From Acanthosepion lycidas (lineage: Eukaryota; Mollusca; Cephalopoda; Sepiida; Sepiidae): a stretch of 64,000 nt of DNA. Below the pieces are notes generated by a model. The model had not been told where the DNA came from. It ran no database searches and saw only the letters and a list, made by a program, of their open reading frames with translations. Where the stretch lies: assembly GCA_963932145.1 (NCBI GenBank), contig OZ010586.1, positions 70,706,899 through 70,770,898 of the forward strand. The letters run 5' to 3'. The position numbers were made by a program, and so were the translations under genes. This document shows, one piece after another, positions 10,325 to 21,504 of the stretch. The stretch's first letter is position 1. Each line of letters opens with the position of its first letter.

Positions 10325-10560
10325 GAGAGCGATTATTGTTCCAAGTCCTTTTGAGATATGAACAATTATGATTCTATGTAACTTGCTGTCTTTTATTACT
10401 CTGATTCTTGCTCTTTTTACAACCCTCTTTATTTTTGTATAGTGTTTGCACTATCATCAATTCACCTACTTGTTAAGTAGGTTACTTGCTATTTTTTTTC
10501 TTATCCTCAATGTGCCCTGTGAATGTTAAATTCTCCAAGCCGTCATTGTTTCCCTAAAAT
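10325..10560 (-). mobile_element. LINE-B 3' fragment, antisense
   Basis: Reverse-complement remnants of the LINE-B C-terminus. CAATGTGCCCTGTGAATGTT and TTCTCCAAGCC correspond to the GLENLTLTG region, and CCAAGTCCTTTTGAGATATG corresponds to the LKGLGT-type end. Heavily mutated. Confidence 0.55.
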
Positions 10561-11785
10561 TTCAGCTGTCAAAAACTGTGGTAGAAAATATTATTCAGGT
10601 TTTTCTTCTTTTGGGGAATATCTGCCTTTGTTGTTGGGGGGTCAAGAATATGCAGACTGTATCCACATGCTTAGGAGTAAATCCTGCAAAAAGAAAAAAA
10701 AAGAAAGAAAAAAGTGACCTATTTAGTGTACCTATGTTTACCTTTTTGATACTTGTGCATACTAAACTTATGTCTAGCATTCTACCATATGACAGAATTC
10801 AGCATTAACTAACCTGGAAAAGGTTGATACACCATAAAAAAATGAAACACATCTGGGGAATATATTCTTATCGGTATGCTCATGAATAATGCAAAGAGGC
10901 AGAAACATTTAATTTGATGTGAAAAAATCTCGGTCAGTAAAACTAGTAATAGTGTAGCAAGTTAAAAATAAATAAAAATTGATGGTATAAGGAATTGAAA
11001 TCTTATTCACAGATGAAGACTTAGGAAAAATGGTAAACTTCATTTTGTTTGATTAGATTTTTCAAATAAACATTAATTAAGGATAGCTAAATTATTAATC
11101 ACAAATGATTATAGACCGATACTTTTTCAGTTACTAATATATTGAATAGTATATGAATTTGTAATTTATACTCTCAAGAAGAAAATTTTAAAAATATACA
11201 TTTTTATGCAAAGAAATGTCTAAATAGAAAGATAATTTTAATCAAAAGTGACCAACTTCTGCTAGTGCTAATGAAAGACTCATATTGTTTGCAAAAAAAG
11301 AAAAGATTTTAAATGATAGACAGATCTGTGAATTCTCAAACAAATTTATTTGCATTCACTTAATTTAATAAAATTTCAGGGATATTAAATGCTGGCATAA
11401 ATAATCAATAACTGCAGTAGCAATATATACACATCTTTCCAGAATGAAAGAATTAAACCGATATTTATAGCAATAAAGTATCTTGCTTGATTGTGGTGAA
11501 AAAATAATTTAAACATTTTCTGCACTTTTATCATTTACTGGAAATACAAGAAAAGCAACAAATCATAATTGAAACAGATTGATTAATCTGCATTAAAAAG
11601 AATTTAGTGTGTGTCTCTATCAATATACTGCAAATTTACAACTTTACCTAAAGTTTTAAAATTGCAAACTGATGGCTAAGAAGTAGGAATTAACATTTCT
11701 CAGGTGAGTTTTATTATCATAATTCTCTTAGGGAGAGAGTTATTTAGAACTTTATTAGACATGTTCCTAAATTCCTAAATGGCTG
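10561..11785. other. A+T-rich stretch with one repeat-tail module
   Basis: At 10798-10852, CAGCATTAACTAACCTGGAA plus GGTTGATACACCATAAAA matches the tail of R250 and SINE-I elements, with no body attached. Otherwise nothing is identified. Confidence 0.5.
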
Positions 11786-11802
11786 TTGTATAACTATAGG
11801 AG

Positions 11803-11930
11803 GAGGGCACCTTGGCGTGGTGTAATGGTTAGCAAGCTTGTCTCGCTAGATCAGTTACAACTGAAAAGTGGGTTCAATCCTCACGAGATGCCCCATACTT
11901 TCGGCCTTGTGCCACATCTAAGCTTGGAAA
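11803..11930 (+). mobile_element. SINE-IV copy, tRNA-derived
   Basis: A tRNA-like head with A box GGTGTAATGGTTAGCAAGC (about 11818-11836) and B box GGGTTCAATCCTC (about 11871-11883), with a cloverleaf-compatible spacer. It is followed by a short unique body (TTTCGGCCTTGTGCCACATC). A degraded copy lies at 48800-48935. It is not a functional tRNA gene: the acceptor arms do not pair and related copies share the non-tRNA body. It abuts LINE-B sequence downstream. Confidence 0.75.
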
Positions 11931-11935
11931 ATAAC

Positions 11936-12300
11936 TATAGGAGGATAGTGATAATTCCATGGACAGCGAGAGTTAAGCAACAAGAAGTCTTAACAAAAAC
12001 AACAGCAGGAAGAAAACTTATACTCAAAATCAGGAAAAAACAATTGAAATTATTTGAGCACATAATGAAGAAGCAGGGTTTGGAAAACTTAACGTTCACC
12101 AGGAATAATGAGGACAAGAAAGATAAGGGAGGGCAGCAAGCCACTTACTTGATGAGTTTGTGTTAATGGATTGGAGGAGGTGGCACTTAGCAAAGAGAGA
12201 AAAACTGCTAAGATCTTCAAGAGAGAGGAAATTATAGAGAGCCATAATTTCCTATGTCCTGAAAGAATGCAGGACCTAGAAGAAGAAGAATCAAAGATGA
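11936..12300 (+). mobile_element. LINE-B 3' fragment, sense
   Basis: The plus strand reads a LINE-B C-terminus: RKLILKIRKKQLKLFEHIMK (about 12010-12070), then GLENLTFTRNNEDKK and QQATYLMSLC, before a stop. Beyond it, out-of-frame remnants of the LLRSSRERKLWRAIIS end extend to about 12260. Frameshifted and truncated. Its upstream part is fused in frame with the preceding SINE only by chance. Confidence 0.75.
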
Positions 12301-12644
12301 AAGGATAAAATATGAGATTCTAACATGGATTAACTACATGAATCAAAGATTTAAGAGAGGATTCTACATCTGTTGCAGGTCTGATGATGTTCATTTTGAC
12401 CCTACATGGGACAGGAAAGGTCCTCTACAGAGGCTACAAGTGGAGCAACCAGTATTCTGATTTTATAGTGTTGCCTGTTTTCTGCAGAGTGTAAAATTAA
12501 AAAGCCTCCAGAACTGGGCAATGATTTTTTATGGAAGAGTGCTGTGTGTACATTATTTTCCTAACTAATTAAAGTTTACTTGCAAAAACTAGCAAGTGGG
12601 ACAATGATAATATGGTCCCTAAGTGTCAGTTTTTTATTTGGGTT

Positions 12645-12950
12645 TTTTTAAGGTGGAGTAATGGATAGTGGCTCAGATTGAGGAATTGGAGAGCCAAGTT
12701 TGAATTCCAGTTGAATCCATTACATTCACTTATGTGCTAATACCCTTGGGAAAGATTATGAATTCTCTTCTTCTCCCCCCAGCTGGAAAAACTGGGTTCT
12801 GTAGCCTTGGATGGCAACTGGTCTACTGCAGAAAGAAATGGCAACCTACTGTGGGAAAAAAATCTGCCTCATCAGTCATGTATCAAAAAATGCAGATTGC
12901 CTAAGCATGTATCATGTATGGCACATAACTGACTGACTTCTTAAAGTTTT
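12645..12950 (+). mobile_element. SINE-II copy 1
   Basis: Head AAGGTGGAGTAATGGATAGTGG (A-box-like), then the shared core CATTCACTTATGTGCTAATACC to TATGAATTCTCTTCTTCTCC. The family-specific tail is GTAGCCTTGGATGGCAACTG, GCAGAAAGAAATGGCAA, CTGCCTCATCAGTCATGTAT and CACATAACTGACTGAC. It aligns along its whole length with 19928-20222. The tail is unlike that of SINE-I or SINE-III although the core is the same. Confidence 0.8.
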
Positions 12951-13479
12951 AAAGCAGAGGATATTCTCTGTTCTTGAATGTTCTCTAATACCTCAATTTG
13001 TGTGTTATGGTTTAGAAGTAATTTATAAATTAAAACTTAAAAACCATAACACCAAATATCCTATTAAATGTTACAGAATATGAATGCTGGGTGAGGATGG
13101 TCAGAAATTGGTCAGAATAGCCTGTAGGTATGGTATTCTGACAATGATGGATTACCTTTGTTTAAGTTTTGGATATAAGGCCAAAATAGCGTGACCTCAA
13201 CTGAGAGCCGTAGGAATTTTGAAGTGTTGATATTCTGCCCACACCCAGGTTCTAGATACTAAGCCAATGAGCAGCATGCATTTCCTTTAATTTCTTCCTC
13301 CCACTACCTCCTAGAATCCATGCTACCATTTCTGTCCCTCTCTTCTAATAAAATAAGTAAGTAAAAGAAAGAATTTTTTGTTGCTACCATTTTGTAGTAG
13401 TGTTGGGGTCCAGTGATTACACAGAATGCAACATAAGCTCTTAGGAATTGTCTTGCTACCCTCTTTATTCTTGTTTATG
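12951..13479. other. No gene seen, possible upstream LINE-A sequence
   Basis: The segment from about 13360 may be a further decayed 5' part of the LINE-A copy that follows, since protein-like residues can be read in shifting frames. Earlier sequence (12951-13340) shows nothing recognisable. Confidence 0.4.
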
Positions 13480-15110
13480 AAGAGTAACCAGTTCAGTGAC
13501 TGAGTGATATGAATGTAACTATCCATGGTTTCTGCTATCATCCTCGCAAAGCATGTGGACATCTGGTATCCCTGAAATAGTCCTTAAGATATGTGTTCCT
13601 GAACTGGCTTCTGTTCTCTCTAAACTGTACAATAAATGCCTTGCTGCTTCTTGCTTTCATGCTTACTGGAATTCCTCTTCTGTAGTTCCAGACTTTAAGA
13701 ACTCAGGCAAACCCTCATCCTTCTATCAGCCTTCTTTGTTTTTTTGTGGGGGCAAAGTACTAGAGTCTCTAATCAACTCTGAATTGATTAAGCATCTCAC
13801 CACACAAGGTTTTCTTTTGGATAAGTAATTTGGTTTTTGTTTCTCTAGATCAACTGTTGATGTATTAATGATTATTACAGGAAAAGTCTATCAAGCATCC
13901 GTTAAGAATGGTGAAGCTTGGCTGTTGCTTTGGATATTTTAAAGACATTTGACAGGGTTTGGCATGCTGGTTTGCTTCACAAGTTAAAAGGTTATGGTAT
14001 TTCTGGAAAAACTTTTGAACTGATTCAATCTTATCAAATTGCAAAATTAAATTTGTCTTAAATAGCCATTCTTCTAGATTTTTTTCCCATTAATGCAGAT
14101 GTCTACCAGGGTTTGATCCTTGGACCTATGTTGTTCCTGATTTTTATTAATGACTTTCCTGTCATTAATTCTCAATTCCATATCTATGCTGATGACAACT
14201 ATTTATTCCTGTCTTAATAGTAACTCTGATCAAATTGATAAGATCAAATTAGTAGATGATCTCAAAAATGACCTACAATCTGTTGTTAACTGGGGCAAGT
14301 AATGACTTTTTAATATTAATGTCTCCAAAACAACACTGTTCTCTATTAATTTTCTGAGAGAACCCTTTCTGTCTACCATCAGTATGGCTGATTCTAACCT
14401 CCAGAAGAATGACTCATTGGGCATTCTCAGGCTAACATTTTACACTGACATGAAATGAAAAGATGATATTAAATCAATTTCTAGGTCTGCTGCTAGGAAA
14501 GTTGGTTCACTGTGTCATACTAGACAATTTTTCTTGCCAGAATCTATTTTATATATTTATAAGTCCACCATTCATCCATGTTTTGAATATTGCTGCTACA
14601 TTTGGTTTAGAGATTCTTGATAAAATCAAAGAATAATCCACAATGTTATTGTTCATGACCTGGTATCTCTACTTCATTAACTTTCCCATTGCCAAAATGT
14701 CACTTCCCTGTACCTTTTCTATAAATACTTTCATGGTAATTGTTCTGATGAACTTTCCTCTATGGTATCTAGACTTTATGAATTTAAACTCAGGACTAGA
14801 TTGGAAGCACGGTCTCATTTTACAGTTGAAATGGCTAGATGTAGCCATAAGTTCTATGCTAATAGTTTCTTCTCTCACACTTCTCACTTGTGAAACATTC
14901 TTCTGGCTTCTTGCTTTCCAGTTAATTTTGATCTTCAAAAACTTAAATGCAATGTCAATCATTATCTTTTTCTTCTTAATTCCTGTTCTTTTATTGTTAT
15001 CTCTCTTTGGTATTGTTTTCTTTTTTTCTCATATTCTCTCACACTCTAATAATACCTTGTATCTTAGTGATTTTATTGCCTTGCTTAGAGTGAAATGATT
15101 TTTAAAAAAT
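13480..15110 (+). mobile_element. LINE-A (Jockey-like) copy spanning most of the RT domain and C-terminus
   Basis: The most complete LINE-A copy here. A non-LTR reverse transcriptase copies its own mRNA at a nicked chromosomal site. Visible in order: GIPEIVLKICVPELASVLSK (13557-), SSVVPDFKNSGKPS, KVLESLINSELIKHLTTQGF, SRSTVDVLMIITGKVYQA, a LDI.KTFDR.WHA-type block (13935-), an NADVYQGLILGP-like motif region (14092-), the catalytic YADD codons at 14183-14194, VVNWGK, SLGILRLTFYTDMK, KVGSLCHTRQFFLPESILYI, HPCFEYCCY, and the terminal CSDELSSMVSRLYEF and KFYANSFFSHTSHL. Many stops and shifts make it inactive. It ends near GCCTTGCTTAGAGTGAAATG. No endonuclease domain was seen, so it is 5'-truncated. 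Confidence 0.85.
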
Positions 15111-15260
15111 TGAAATAAATGTGTCAGATAGGACTCACTTTAATGAAAAATGTCTGATTCCTTGCAACTAATTACATACCCAGTTTAATAATACAATATT
15201 TGGGTATTCTGAAGGTGGTTTATCAGAAATGATATGAAAACAAATGTAAGTTAAAATTAT
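15111..15260. other. A+T-rich spacer
   Basis: Short unassigned gap between LINE-A and the antisense mariner remnant. Confidence 0.5.
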
Positions 15261-15264
15261 TTAA

Positions 15265-16012
15265 ATATTATTTATCAAAAATATAATCATCTTGATTTTC
15301 AATGACAGCAGCTCAGTGGGAAGGCAATTGTTTTTTTATTCCACATTTAAAGAAATCTGGGTTTTCTCCAGAAACATGACTAAAGGCCTGTTTCTGATTT
15401 CTCTGCTCCTGAATATTCTGACAGTTAGGAAATGTTCTCATGATTGAAACAAATGAAAATCTTTAGGAACTAATTGTGTTGAGTATGGTAAATATGGAAG
15501 AATCTGCCATCCTAAGAGTGTGCTATTGCATTGACATACTGAAGACCTTTTATCAAAGCAGGATACTTTCAATGTAATGCTTTGTTTACTTAATCAAGTT
15601 GTTAGGAATAAACATCTTGATTGTGATTGTCCTTCCAGTAAAATGTAATGGATGACACATTTCAAATTCCAACAGGCACAGAGCAAAGACGCCTGTGAAT
15701 GGAGTCCTGGTTTTGATATTGACACTGGTTTCTCATTTTATGATAACTAGTCTTTTTTATTTTTTGTTGACAAGCAAAAACAATTTTTCATCACCTGTAA
15801 CAATGGGATGCAAAACTGTACAGTTGACATGCAAGATTCAAAGACTGCTGCAGATGGAATATTTTTTGATTCTCAAGTAAAAGAGCATGAAGAACTCAAC
15901 TTTGAAAGTTTTCCCAATCTGCTTGAACATCAACAGTTAAACATGACACATTTTCTACCAAATCTCTTGCACTTTGACATGGATCCAATTCAATAGTTTC
16001 TTTCAAAAATTT
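15265..16012 (-). pseudogene. Mariner-like transposase remnant, antisense
   Basis: Mariner transposases cut and paste their element at TA sites. Minus-strand reading, with shifts, gives ETIELDPCQSARDLVENVS (the helix-turn-helix region, 15955-16010), a LLLENQK segment, PIVTGDEKLFLLVNKK (first catalytic Asp block, about 15770-15815), VPKDFHLFQS (about 15450), and a terminal FFKCGIKKQLPSH.AAVI (about 15300-15350). This is the domain order of a near full-length mariner transposase, but the second catalytic block is unreadable and stops are frequent. Confidence 0.7.
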
Positions 16013-16030
16013 TTTTAGAGGTGGGGGGTC

Positions 16031-16280
16031 TGTTGTATAATATGTTGTAAAGACAATGCCAGTTGTCTGACACACAGTCAAGACACTATTTGTAAAGACA
16101 ATGTTGATTGGCTAAGACAGAGCCAATATATTAGTATTAGGTTGGTGCAAAAATAATGTTTTTTTTTACGTTAAAAAATACGTCAAAAACGACATTATTT
16201 TTGCACCAACCTAATACATACTTGAAATAAAACACTTGCTACTGCTTGCTAAAATCAGGTACACAGTTTCCCTTTTTTCA
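16031..16280 (+). repeat. 5' LTR of a Gypsy-type element, carrying an inserted MITE
   Basis: TGTTGTATAATATGTTGTAAAG through CCCTTTTTTCA matches 19610-19790 along its length once the MITE at 16137-16214 and one copy of its TA duplication are removed. Shared landmarks are CAAGACACTATTTGTAAAGA, AAGACAGAGCCAATA and ACTTGAAATAAAACA. It begins TG and ends CA as LTRs do. The AATAAA within ACTTGAAATAAAACA may be the poly-A signal. Confidence 0.8.
16137..16214. mobile_element. Mariner-derived palindromic MITE (MADE1-like), copy 1, 78 bp
   Basis: Begins TTAGGTTGGTGCAAAAATAA and ends with its reverse complement, flanked by TA on both sides (16135-16136 and 16215-16216). The whole element folds into a hairpin with a short loop. 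The ends match the mariner TIR seen in Hsmar1/MADE1 elements. It interrupts the 5' LTR and is absent from the 3' LTR, so it inserted after the LTR element. Confidence 0.95.
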
Positions 16281-16864
16281 TATGTGTAATACCACATGGT
16301 GGCAGCAGTTTAAGGACCACAAAAATAATTCACACTGAAATACAGAGATGACCAACAAATTTGAGTCTGTTGAAACAAAGTAAATTCATTCATTGAAACA
16401 ACTTAATGAAAACAGAAAGAAACAAAATATGTCAGGACTGAAGCCCATGGAGACAGAATAAGATAGATTCAGCAACAAGAAAAGAAAAGAATGACACTCA
16501 CAGAAAAAAAAGAAAAGAAAAAATGGCACAAGGAAACAAAAACTAAAAGGGAAACACAAATTTTAATTTCTTTATTGAAAATCTGTATAATTAAAAATTA
16601 CCTTATATGTAATGCCCTCATTCAGTTACTTCAAAAACAAAAAATTTTCATCTAATGGAAAAAAAAATGTTGAAGTGAAAGAGACATTAAAACACAAAGT
16701 TTAAACAAAGTTCACACAAACATATTACATTTTTCTTATCTCCCACGTCAACTTACTTGGCTTACTTTTTTCTAACCCTGTTTGTCCAAGACAAGCATTC
16801 CATTCAAATTAAAAAATTTGTTGCAGGTTGGATTTTGGAAATGGTTACTAACTAAATCCCAACA

Positions 16865-17850
16865 CCTGCTGCTATGTCACAAAAAGAGGACATTGTTGAA
16901 AACTGGAAAGAGTTTGAGAATACTGTTATTGTCATGAGTTTACAGGCAAAATTAAAGGACACCAATGCTAGAGAATTAATTGTAGCTATGTAATGGGAAG
17001 CAACTGATAAAAGGTTACAAATTCATTGCCAACTATTACAACAAAAGATAAAAAAAGATCCTGAAAGAATTTTAAATAAGTTTCGAAAGCATTTCTTCCT
17101 CCTGACATGTCTTATATGAAAAATCTGTTTTGTTTTGGGTTTTTTTTGCATCTCGAAAAATGAACAAACCCATTGATGAATATGTAGTTTATTTAAGACA
17201 ACTGGTAGAATAATGTGAATTTGTGGACCTAAAGCACTCCCTTCTCTAAGAATGGATAGTTCTCAGAACACATGATGAAGGTGGAGAGCACTTACTGAGG
17301 GAAAGTCCTGTACAGGGTGATACAAAATCTTAAAGCAGCAGAAATTAGCTGAGCACATAGATGGTTTATGGTGAACAAAACTGAAGCAGAGGCTGTGTTT
17401 AACACTGACTAAATGAAAGGCTAAAACAATGAACATACCTAAATGCAGGATGATCCAAAAATACTGAAGAAACTACCAACAAAAAAAAAACACAGAACCA
17501 GCAAAAGAGTCAGAAACCAGCACATGTAGGGAACAAGTGCAAATGGTGGGATACGGTAGCAGACCATATTAAAAAAGACTGTCCAGCTCAATATGCCAAA
17601 TGCCACAAGTGTTCAGAAATTGGAAACTATGTTCTAGCTTGCTGTCCAGTTAATAAACAAGTAAATGAGGTCGGAAAACACAACAACATATCATTAAAAA
17701 TTACTACATGATTGAAGAAGTAGATACTAACAAGGATGACTACTGAACAGCAAATACCCTGGTAAATGGGAACTCATGCATTTCCAAGCTTGACAGTGGA
17801 TCCAATATGACAGTTATAGAAGAAAAATTCATATGGCTTAAAGGGGTAAA
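16865..17850 (+). pseudogene. Gypsy gag and protease remnant
   Basis: Gag packages the retrotransposon RNA and protease cleaves the polyprotein. Gag-type helical sequence is read at 16875-17050 and 17155-17225. A zinc-knuckle remnant, CHKCSEIGNYVLACC, lies at about 17600-17645; the usual His is replaced, so metal binding would be lost. The protease motif LDSGSNMTVI lies at about 17789-17818, preceded by VNGNSCISK. D-S-G is the expected active-site triad. Several stops interrupt the frame. Confidence 0.75.
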
Positions 17851-18479
17851 GCTAGAAAAAACAAGCAATGAATTTAGGGGTCCTGGAGGCATAAAACTAA
17901 TCCATTTAATTAAAGGGCAAATATAAAAAGCAAAACTAAGATTTGGAAATAGAAGCCACATATAAAATATATATGTTATGTATAACCAGCAAAACAACCT
18001 ATTGTCCAAATCAGTTATAGAGGCACTCCAGTTTCTAACCCCAACCTCTGAAGTATACAATGTTGAACCGATTCAAAATATTAAAGCCAAATTCCCCAAA
18101 GTGTTTAAAGGATAAGGCTTTATAAAAAAACGAATACTGAACACACCTAAAAGAAAATGTAATACTCATCTGCATATAAACAACCCCAAAACAACAGATG
18201 TTCTGTCACAAGCCCCTACCAGCAACCCAACACCAGACAACCTAAAATTCATAGAGGAAGTTGAGGAGCACACAGACTCAGCAGTAGTCTCCATGTAAGA
18301 TACAGAAATAAAACTGAAGGAGATAAAGCTAGGCCAAGACAATGATACTATCTGCAGCCTAATAAAACCTATTGCCTAAAGGGATGGCTTTCAGTCACGC
18401 CATCTGTGTCTTCCCTGAAGACATTCTGGGAGGAAAAAAAACTATCAGCACCTGACAGTCATACAAAGGTTATTAATGT

Positions 18480-19090
18480 ATGACAACAGAATAATCATAC
18501 CCCTTTTCAACAGCAAGAAATACTCGAGGCTATCCAGGAAAATCATCTTGGAATTACTAAAAGTCAAGAGCATGCAATCTACTTGGTCTGGTGAACTCTG
18601 ATAACAAAGCAGATCAAGGCAATGGTAAATAAGTGCCAGATATACACAAAGATATGGGCCATCCCATAGGAGCTCCTAATATCACTGTTATGCCAACACA
18701 ATAATCCATGGACCAGAATTGGTACCAATTTGTTTTAATTCAGAAATAAGAAATTCCTTATTATGGTCTACTACTCTAGTCAGTGGTTTGAGACAACTGC
18801 AGGAGATCACTTCAGAATCAGTGATTCAAGCCATGTCCAAAGTATTTGCAATTTATAGAATATCAGACACCATGATATAGGATAATGGGACTCAGTATAC
18901 TAGTTGGCAGATCAAGGAGTTTGCTACAGATTGGAGAATACCCACATTACTTCTTCACCACTACATCAGCAGTCCAATGGAGAAGCCAAACAAGCAGTGC
19001 AAACAGCAAAAAATATTCTCCAAGAGAATATAATTCCTTACCAATGACTTCTGGCGAAATGGTTAGCCCCTTTGAGAAATGGATCTACTC
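18480..19090 (+). pseudogene. Gypsy integrase remnant
   Basis: Integrase inserts the retrotransposon cDNA. The N-terminal zinc-binding region is visible as EAIQENHLGITKSQEHA near 18530. The catalytic core shows RSTTLVSGLRQLQEITSES-type sequence before DNGTQYTSWQIKEF at 18881 (second catalytic Asp) and a mutated SSP..NGEA block near 18965. Stops follow at several points. A C-terminal tail extends to about 19430 with EAGSTIMWDRHCLIDTGE. Confidence 0.75.
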
Positions 19091-19609
19091 CTAGTAAAAT
19101 ACTCATGGGAAGGAAGCTGAGGACAAAATTACCAACAGTTCCCAGTAACTGAAAACCCCCAAGTAATCAACAGGAAAAAGATATACAGGAAGAAATATGC
19201 AAGAAATTTTAACATCCAACACAAAGCAAGAACCCTACCAGCACCAAGAAAGGGATAGGGTCTATATCAGAGACCAAGATGAGTATGGAGAAGTCAAGAG
19301 AACATTGGCTCAACCAAGATCCTACATTGTTACTACAGAGGCTGGATCAACTATAATGTGGGACAGACACTGCCTTATAGACACAGGAGAAAGAATGAAG
19401 AACAAGTGTCACAGCCATCTCACATGAACCAGTTGGCTAGAACTACAGTCTGACTTGAATCAGCATCACCAAGCACTAAAACTGCACTCCTAAGTGATAC
19501 TCATCAAAAGAAACATTCAGGGCAACTAGTAAAGCCCAACAACAAACCAGATATACCACCCCAATAAAATATAAATAAATAAATAAAAGTTATACAAACT
19601 TGAGGAAGG

Positions 19610-19790
19610 TGTTGTATAATATTAGGTTGTAAAGACAATGCTGATTGTCTGACACACAATCAAGACACTATTTGTAAAGATAATGTTGACTGAGTAAGAC
19701 AGAGCCAATACATTTGTATATACTTGAAATAAAACAGTTGCTAGGGGGTCACATGAATCAGATACACATGTTTCCTTCTTTTCCTAGCCA
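19610..19790 (+). repeat. 3' LTR of the Gypsy-type element
   Basis: TGTTGTATAATATTAGGTTG through TTTTCCTAGCCA, about 181 bp, matching the 5' LTR without the MITE. A purine-rich stretch (TTGAGGAAGG) lies just before it, in the position of a polypurine tract. I could not identify a clear target-site duplication. Confidence 0.8.
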
Positions 19791-19927
19791 TAAGGCCCCA
19801 AGGGTCATCTTCCAGAGTAAGGCTTATTGGATATGTTACAATTACCATTTTTAAACCTCAGATAACATGTATGAATCTTCAGTACATTTAGATTACACAA
19901 ATTTTTTTAAATGACGCTGTCGTCGGG

Positions 19928-20222
19928 GAGGCATGGTGGAGTAAGGATAGCAGCTCGGTTTGAGGAATTGGAGAGCCAAGTTTGAATTCTGTTCGAATCC
20001 ATTACATACACTTATGTGCTAATACCGTTGGGAAAGATATGAATACTTTTCTTCTCCCCCCAGCTATGAGTAAGTAGACTGGGTTCCATAGCCTTGGATG
20101 GTAACTAGTCTACTGCAGAAAGAAATGGCAAACTACTGTAGGAAAAAATCTGCCTCATCAGTCATGTATCAAAAGATACATGATTGCCTAACCATGTATC
20201 ACGCATGGCACCTAACTGACTA
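19928..20222 (+). mobile_element. SINE-II copy 2
   Basis: Same order as the copy at 12645: GCATGGTGGAGTAAGGATAG head, GGAATTGGAGAGCCAAG, a better B box here (GTTCGAATCC), the core CATACACTTATGTGCTAATACC, and the tail GTAGACTGGGTTCC to GGCACCTAACTGACTAA. A palindromic MITE lies 10 bp after its end. Confidence 0.85.
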
Positions 20223-20232
20223 AGTAGTACTA

Positions 20233-20337
20233 TTAGGTTGGTGCAAAAATAATGACGCAATAATGTCGTTTTTTTTTTACGTATTTTTTAACGTCAAAAA
20301 ACGACATTATTACGTCATTATTTTTGCACCAACCTAA
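20233..20337. mobile_element. Mariner-derived palindromic MITE, copy 2, 105 bp
   Basis: TTAGGTTGGTGCAAAAATAA at the left end, exact reverse complement at the right, TA duplication at 20231-20232 and 20338-20339. Arms pair through ATGACGCAATAATGTCG against CGACATTATTACGTCAT. Nearly identical to the copies at 34065 and 62042. Confidence 0.95.
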
Positions 20338-20339
20338 TA

Positions 20340-21469
20340 CTACACTTTTGGAGTTTGTACAATAATCCATGGTGAATATGTTGCTCTTTTTTTTCATTCA
20401 CGGTGTCAAACTCTGAAATGTACTAATGTGGTAATAAAATAAGTACATCCCATTCCCCTTCTCATTTGTAACCATCCACTATAATAAACTAAATGTTTTC
20501 AGTGCTAAAGCTGAATTAGTCAAATATAACATCATAAGCCTTTACTTAGAGTTGTTGCTATATTACAACTATAAATGACAGTCTCACAAGGAAGAGATGA
20601 CAAACTAATTCTAGACAGTTTTGTGCCATTCAACCTTGGTCCTACCTTGGTTGTTTGATTCATAATTAATAGCGATGAAATACATAATTACTTTCCACAC
20701 AACCTAATGTTTAAAAATTTAGGTTCAATCCTATTGTATGAAGGTCACTTGGTTGTTAAAACTGCTTGTACTTGAGTAGTAAGAGTTGGAATAATCTTGA
20801 GAATAATAAATAAGTATACATAACCAAATGTTGGCTTCTATAAAAAATATATATATATAATTATATATTCAAGTATTTGCTTAAAAACTTTTCTCATATA
20901 TACTGATGTAAATTCATGCACAGTATATTTTTGTACAACCACATCACCCAGTGCCATTGAATATTCGTCTATTTGTATAATCTATCCACCAGCTTTTTCA
21001 ATCACTTCCATTTGGACAGTATTTAAAATGCAGCTGAAAACCTTGGTTTACTATGTTAAAAGGATACATTATACATGAAAGGCATAACATTAAGAAAGAA
21101 ACAATTCCAAAAAGCAATAACAAGCATTAATATACAGAATAAAATTTAATGAAGTCTTAGATTTATTATTTTATATTTTTGACCAGCACTTTTAACTCTT
21201 AGAATACAGTCAACAAAAATTTCTGCCATTTTTCTGCTTTCCATAGAAACTGATTCATTATATTTCAAATTGACTCACTACTCATGCCTGGTACACTCTT
21301 CAGAGTAAAAGAAAAGAAAAAATTTAGAAAAGAGCAAAAATTAGTATTTAAAAATTTAAATCAAAACTGCTAAAAGGTTTTGAATATGAAATAATGGCAC
21401 CTATAAAGTGTTTATGCATCCATGACATCATAGGCAATTTTCTGAAAATTTCTCCTGACTGAAATTGAT

Positions 21470-21504
<35 letters not shown>

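Larger units (their letters stand above)
16281..19609 (+). mobile_element. Internal region of a Ty3/Gypsy retrotransposon, internally deleted
   Basis: Between two LTRs and in sense order: a gag-like segment (MSQKEDIVENWKEFEN near 16875, then NKPIDEYVVYLRQLVE near 17165), a degenerate zinc knuckle, an aspartic protease motif, then the polyprotein linker, and abruptly the TDVLSQAP segment that normally ends RNase H, followed by integrase. Reverse transcriptase and RNase H are missing between about 18110 and 18190, which explains the short length (3.76 kb with LTRs). Many stops; not autonomous. The LTR-flanked architecture and domain order are diagnostic of Gypsy elements. Confidence 0.85.

Noticed and set aside
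11803-11930. A tRNA gene
   Set aside because: A and B boxes are present, but the arms do not form a proper acceptor stem, and the body matches a second non-tRNA-like copy at 48795. It is a SINE head.
14669-14962. Minus-strand protein
   Set aside because: It is the complement of the sense LINE-A C-terminus. The same applies to 3650-4099 plus, 38135-38335 plus, 39219-39479 plus and 53641-53883 plus, where the real remnant is on the other strand.
15695-15996. Plus-strand small proteins
   Set aside because: The mariner transposase landmarks are on the minus strand; the plus frames are their shadows.
18885-19094. Separate small protein
   Set aside because: It overlaps the Gypsy integrase remnant in another frame.
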